Position numbers and translations under genes: made by a program
The notes under the pieces: generated by a model
What the model was told of the DNA's origin: nothing
Database searches by the model: none
What the model saw: the letters and a program-made list of their open reading frames with translations, nothing else
Shown here: positions 6,553-9,218 of the stretch, piece after piece
Layout of the letters: each line of letters starts with the position of its first letter
How positions within the stretch are numbered: the first letter of the stretch is position 1
Assembly: GCA_022511055.1 (NCBI GenBank)
Contig: JAFLSH010000072.1
Coordinates: forward strand, 1 to 9,218
Origin: Prevotella sp.
GTDB lineage: Bacteria; Bacteroidota; Bacteroidia; Bacteroidales; Bacteroidaceae
Direction: 5' to 3'
DNA length: 9,218 nt

Positions 6553-9057
6553 ATGATGATAACAACCGCACTATCGCGAGTATTTCGCACTACAGCCATG
6601 ATGCTGGCGCTGACCCTGCTGCCCACGGCGGCCGGCAGCGCCACGCGCCCCCTGCGCCAGCGCCTCACCTTCGACCAGGGCTGGCAGTTCAAGCTGTGCC
6701 GTGACCGGGCCGATGTGGTCAGCACCCTGCAATCGCTCGGCATCAGCGACACACGGCTCGGAGAGACGACCGCCGAAGCCACGCAGACCAAGGTGACTGA
6801 CGACACCGAGCCTGAGCAGGCGCAGGTAACGGCCAGCGAAATCACTGCCGCCACGGCCAGTGCGCCGGTGCCCGCCAGCGACTTCCGCCCCGTCTCCGTG
6901 CCCCACGACTGGAGCATTGAGCTGCCCTTCGACCCGAAGATGGGCGGCTCGGCAGGCTATCTGCCTGGCGGACAAGGGGTCTACCAGAAGGCGTTCAGCC
7001 TGCCCGCCCATGCCAGCAGGGCTGAACATCTCAGCCTCACCTTCGACGGTGTCTACCACCGCGCCACGGTCTGGCTCAACGGACACCGGCTGGGGCACCA
7101 CGTATATGGCTACACCGGCTTCACGTTTGACCTGACACCCTACATCAACCGCCACGGCCGGAACCTGCTGGTGGTACACGTTGACCGCGAGGAGCAGTCG
7201 CGCTGGTACACCGGCTCGGGCATCTACCGCCACGTGTGGCTGCAGACCAGCCGCCGGGCCCGCATCAGCGAACACGGCGTGTTCGTAAGCGCCAAGGCCG
7301 ATGGCACGGTCACCATAGAGACCGCAACCGAAGGCGCGGCAGACCTGAAGGTCAGGCACACGGTCGTTGACGCCGCAGGCCGCCGCGTAGCCACTACCGA
7401 TGGCAGCACGCTGCGTGTCGCCCAGCCCCGCCTGTGGACCGTGGAAGACCCCTACATGTACACCCTGCTCACAACGGTCTATCAGCAGGGGCGCAAGACC
7501 GATGAGACGGCCACGCCCTTCGGCTTCCGCGACATTCGCTTCGATGCCGACACGGGCTTCTGGCTGAACGGCCGCAACATGAAGCTGCGCGGCATGTGCC
7601 TGCACCAAGATGCAGGCAGCCTGGGCGTGGCCGTGCCCGACGAAGTGTGGCTGCGCCGGCTGAAAGCCCTGAAGGACATCGGCTGCAACGCCATCCGCTG
7701 CTCGCACAACCCGCCTTCGCCCGAGTTTCTCACCATCTGCGACACGCTGGGGCTGCTGGTGATAGACGAGGCATTCGACAAGTGGAAGTCAGGCTACTAC
7801 AAGCCGTTCTACGACACCAATGCCCGGCAGGACATCAGCGACATGGTCATTCGCGACCGCAACCACCCCTCGGTCATCTGCTGGAGTATCGGCAACGAAG
7901 TGAGCGAGGCATGGAACAAAGACAACGAGGGAGCAGACCGGGCCCGCGAGCTGAACGACATAGTCAAGTCGCTCGACCAGACACGCCCCACCATGATTGC
8001 CTGCCAGCAAGGCTTCGAGGACAGGATAGCCGAGGTGACAGACCTGGTGGGATATAACTACCTGGAGCCGCGCATGGTGGCCGACCACCGCCGCTTCCCC
8101 CAGCGCAAGATGCTTGTCTCCGAGGCATTTGTCTACTATTCCGGCCTGCGCGAGAATCTGGTGCGCGACTTCGTGGAGCGCAACCCCTGGAACTTCGCCG
8201 AGGACTACCCCTTCATCGCCGGCTCCTTCGTCTGGGCGGGTGTCGACTACCTGGGCGAGTCTTCGCCCTGGCCCGCCAAGGGCTGGTGTTCGTGTCCGTT
8301 TGACATGACCATGAAGGAGCGCCCGCAGGCAGCCTACTACCACCCCGCCTGGCAGCCGGAAAAGGACTACCTGAAGCTGGTGGTGCGCGACAACTGCTTC
8401 GACCAGCCCACCGGCACCGACCACTGGCAGTATCCGCCCATGGCCGACACGTGGGATTTGCCCTACACCGACTCCCGCTGCGTGGAAGTACGCTGCTACA
8501 CCACGTGCGACTCCGTGCAGTTCTTCTTCCCCATGTGGAGCAACCCGCAACTGCCGCTCAAGCCGCGCGTAACAGCCGACTACCCAGACCATTGCATCAC
8601 CATACAGCTGCCCGCACGCCAAGGCAAGGTGCTGGCCGTGGGCTACAAGAACGGGAAGCCCCTGATGCGCGACTCGCTTGTCAACCACGGCCCCGTGGCA
8701 GGGGTTACGCTCGCCGCCGACCACACCACGCTCAACGCCCTGGCCGCCGACTACGCCGCCCAGACGGCCGACAACACCGTGGCTCATGTCAGGCTGACAC
8801 TGACCGACAGCCTCGGGCGCATTCAGCAGATGCAGCCGCGCCGCTTCAGTGTCAGCACCGAAGGCCCCATTCGCCTGTTGGGCGTAGAGACCGGCGACAT
8901 GCGCCGCCAGGAGTCGTGGCGCACCACCACGCTCAACACCTACTTCGGCGAAGGGCTCGTGCGCCTGCAGTCGACCACCGCGCGCGGCGCCGCCCGCCTC
9001 ATTGTCAGAGTCGAGGGCTTCGACCAACCGTTCATACAGGAATTCGCCATTCAGTAA
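6553..9057 (+). CDS. Secreted glycoside hydrolase family 2 (beta-galactosidase-like)
   Basis: This is an exported beta-glycosidase, probably beta-galactosidase or a related activity. The protein has 834 residues. The signal peptide spans about 1-30 (hydrophobic core MMLALTLLPTAAG, cleavage near GSA-T). Domains in order: sugar-binding jelly roll (about 33-230, with VPHDWSIELPF and GGSAGYLPGGQGVYQK), immunoglobulin-like domain (about 236-327), TIM barrel (about 328-600), a DUF4982-like beta domain (about 640-712) and a C-terminal Ig-like domain (about 715-833). The retaining pair is present: acid/base E449 in WSIGNEV and nucleophile E524 in LVSEAF. The family motif CSHNPPSPEF is intact. Unusually, about 60 Thr/Ala/Glu-rich residues (about 51-110) separate the first strand from VPHDW. 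I chose the first of two adjacent ATGs because a signal peptide follows; the open frame extends to 6424 inside dgt but lacks sense there. The natural substrate cannot be decided, since no SusC/SusD or other sugar genes are in view. Confidence 0.92.
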   Translation: MMITTALSRVFRTTAMMLALTLLPTAAGSATRPLRQRLTFDQGWQFKLCRDRADVVSTLQSLGISDTRLGETTAEATQTKVTDDTEPEQAQVTASEITAATASAPVPASDFRPVSVPHDWSIELPFDPKMGGSAGYLPGGQGVYQKAFSLPAHASRAEHLSLTFDGVYHRATVWLNGHRLGHHVYGYTGFTFDLTPYINRHGRNLLVVHVDREEQSRWYTGSGIYRHVWLQTSRRARISEHGVFVSAKADGTVTIETATEGAADLKVRHTVVDAAGRRVATTDGSTLRVAQPRLWTVEDPYMYTLLTTVYQQGRKTDETATPFGFRDIRFDADTGFWLNGRNMKLRGMCLHQDAGSLGVAVPDEVWLRRLKALKDIGCNAIRCSHNPPSPEFLTICDTLGLLVIDEAFDKWKSGYYKPFYDTNARQDISDMVIRDRNHPSVICWSIGNEVSEAWNKDNEGADRARELNDIVKSLDQTRPTMIACQQGFEDRIAEVTDLVGYNYLEPRMVADHRRFPQRKMLVSEAFVYYSGLRENLVRDFVERNPWNFAEDYPFIAGSFVWAGVDYLGESSPWPAKGWCSCPFDMTMKERPQAAYYHPAWQPEKDYLKLVVRDNCFDQPTGTDHWQYPPMADTWDLPYTDSRCVEVRCYTTCDSVQFFFPMWSNPQLPLKPRVTADYPDHCITIQLPARQGKVLAVGYKNGKPLMRDSLVNHGPVAGVTLAADHTTLNALAADYAAQTADNTVAHVRLTLTDSLGRIQQMQPRRFSVSTEGPIRLLGVETGDMRRQESWRTTTLNTYFGEGLVRLQSTTARGAARLIVRVEGFDQPFIQEFAIQ

Positions 9058-9076
9058 AACCGCAAAACACTAACAG

Positions 9077-9218
9077 ACCGGCACATTTTCCCCAAAAAAC
9101 GCCGTGACTTTCGCGAAAAACTCCATGACTTTTGGAAAATACTCCGTGAGTTTTGAAAATTACTCCGTGACTTTTTGGGAAAAAGCGGCACTTTAGGAAA
9201 ATTACTCCGTGAGTTTCG
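9077..9218. repeat. Right array of 21-bp phased dyad repeats
   Basis: This non-coding block follows the GH2 gene and belongs to the same family as the left array. A-type units begin at 9099 (degenerate), 9120, 9141, 9162 and 9204, all exactly 21 bp or 42 bp apart. The 42-bp step holds a B unit (AAGCGGCACTTT) at 9183, also in phase. A degenerate B-like unit is at about 9076-9098. Some A units carry GTGAG (dyad ACTC-CGT-GAGT), others GTGAC or ATGAC. The unit at 9120 shares ACTCCATGACTTTTG with the inverted unit of the left array. The last unit is cut by the window edge. I see no terminator better than these units for the GH2 gene. Confidence 0.82.

Noticed and set aside
7789..9027. 412-codon open frame on the minus strand inside the GH2 gene
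   Set aside because: The plus strand encodes a complete GH2 enzyme with catalytic residues; the antisense frame has no recognisable motif and composition typical of a shadow.
9099..9218. CRISPR array
   Set aside because: The 21-bp period leaves no room for unique spacers, units vary, and there are no cas genes.
1..9218. Transposon or composite mobile element bounded by the end repeats
   Set aside because: No transposase or integrase, no terminal inverted repeats, and the contents include housekeeping genes (dut, dgt); the end arrays are mostly direct and extend beyond the window.
1..9218. Small circular replicon, because the two ends share GTTTCG
   Set aside because: The six-base overlap is explained by the repeat unit itself, there is no replication gene, and the genes are chromosomal in type.

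Overview
The window looks like chromosomal DNA of a Bacteroidales bacterium, most likely Prevotellaceae. The reasons are Bacteroidota-type promoters (TTG, 19-20 bp, TAnnTTTG), weak or absent Shine-Dalgarno sequences, a lipoprotein of the Bacteroidota DUF4292 type, and a secreted glycoside hydrolase of the Bacteroidota GH2 type. Genus is not decided. The coding DNA is GC-rich with long antisense shadow frames. The two window ends and the 5037-5135 intergenic region are AT-rich.

Layout: 1-131 is an AT-rich array of short dyad repeats on a 21-bp period. 163-5027 (minus strand) is a four-gene cluster reading leftwards: dut (dUTPase), a secreted TPR protein, a DUF4292 lipoprotein, and an EnvC-like coiled-coil protein with a degenerate LytM domain. 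5028-5135 is a divergent promoter region with a clear Bacteroidota promoter on each strand and a 20-bp palindrome inside the plus-strand promoter. 5136-6476 (plus) is dgt (dGTP triphosphohydrolase). 6488-6550 holds three tandem 21-bp repeats filling the leader of the next gene. 6553-9057 (plus) is a secreted GH2 glycosidase. 9077-9218 is a second 21-bp array of the same family as the left one.

How the genes fit together: dut and dgt are head to head and both remove nucleotides from the dNTP pool (dUTP; dGTP or other dNTPs), so joint control from the shared intergenic region is plausible. The three genes behind dut encode envelope proteins: a periplasmic TPR scaffold, an outer-membrane-type lipoprotein translationally coupled to it, and a probable activator of cell-wall amidases. 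The GH2 enzyme downstream of dgt looks like an unrelated polysaccharide-degrading gene.

The most unusual feature is the repeat family at both ends. It has two short dyad unit types placed every 21 bp (two helical turns), mostly in the same orientation at both ends, and runs off both edges of the window. No novel multi-gene defence or mobile system was seen: no transposase, integrase, toxin-antitoxin pair, CRISPR array or RNA gene could be supported.
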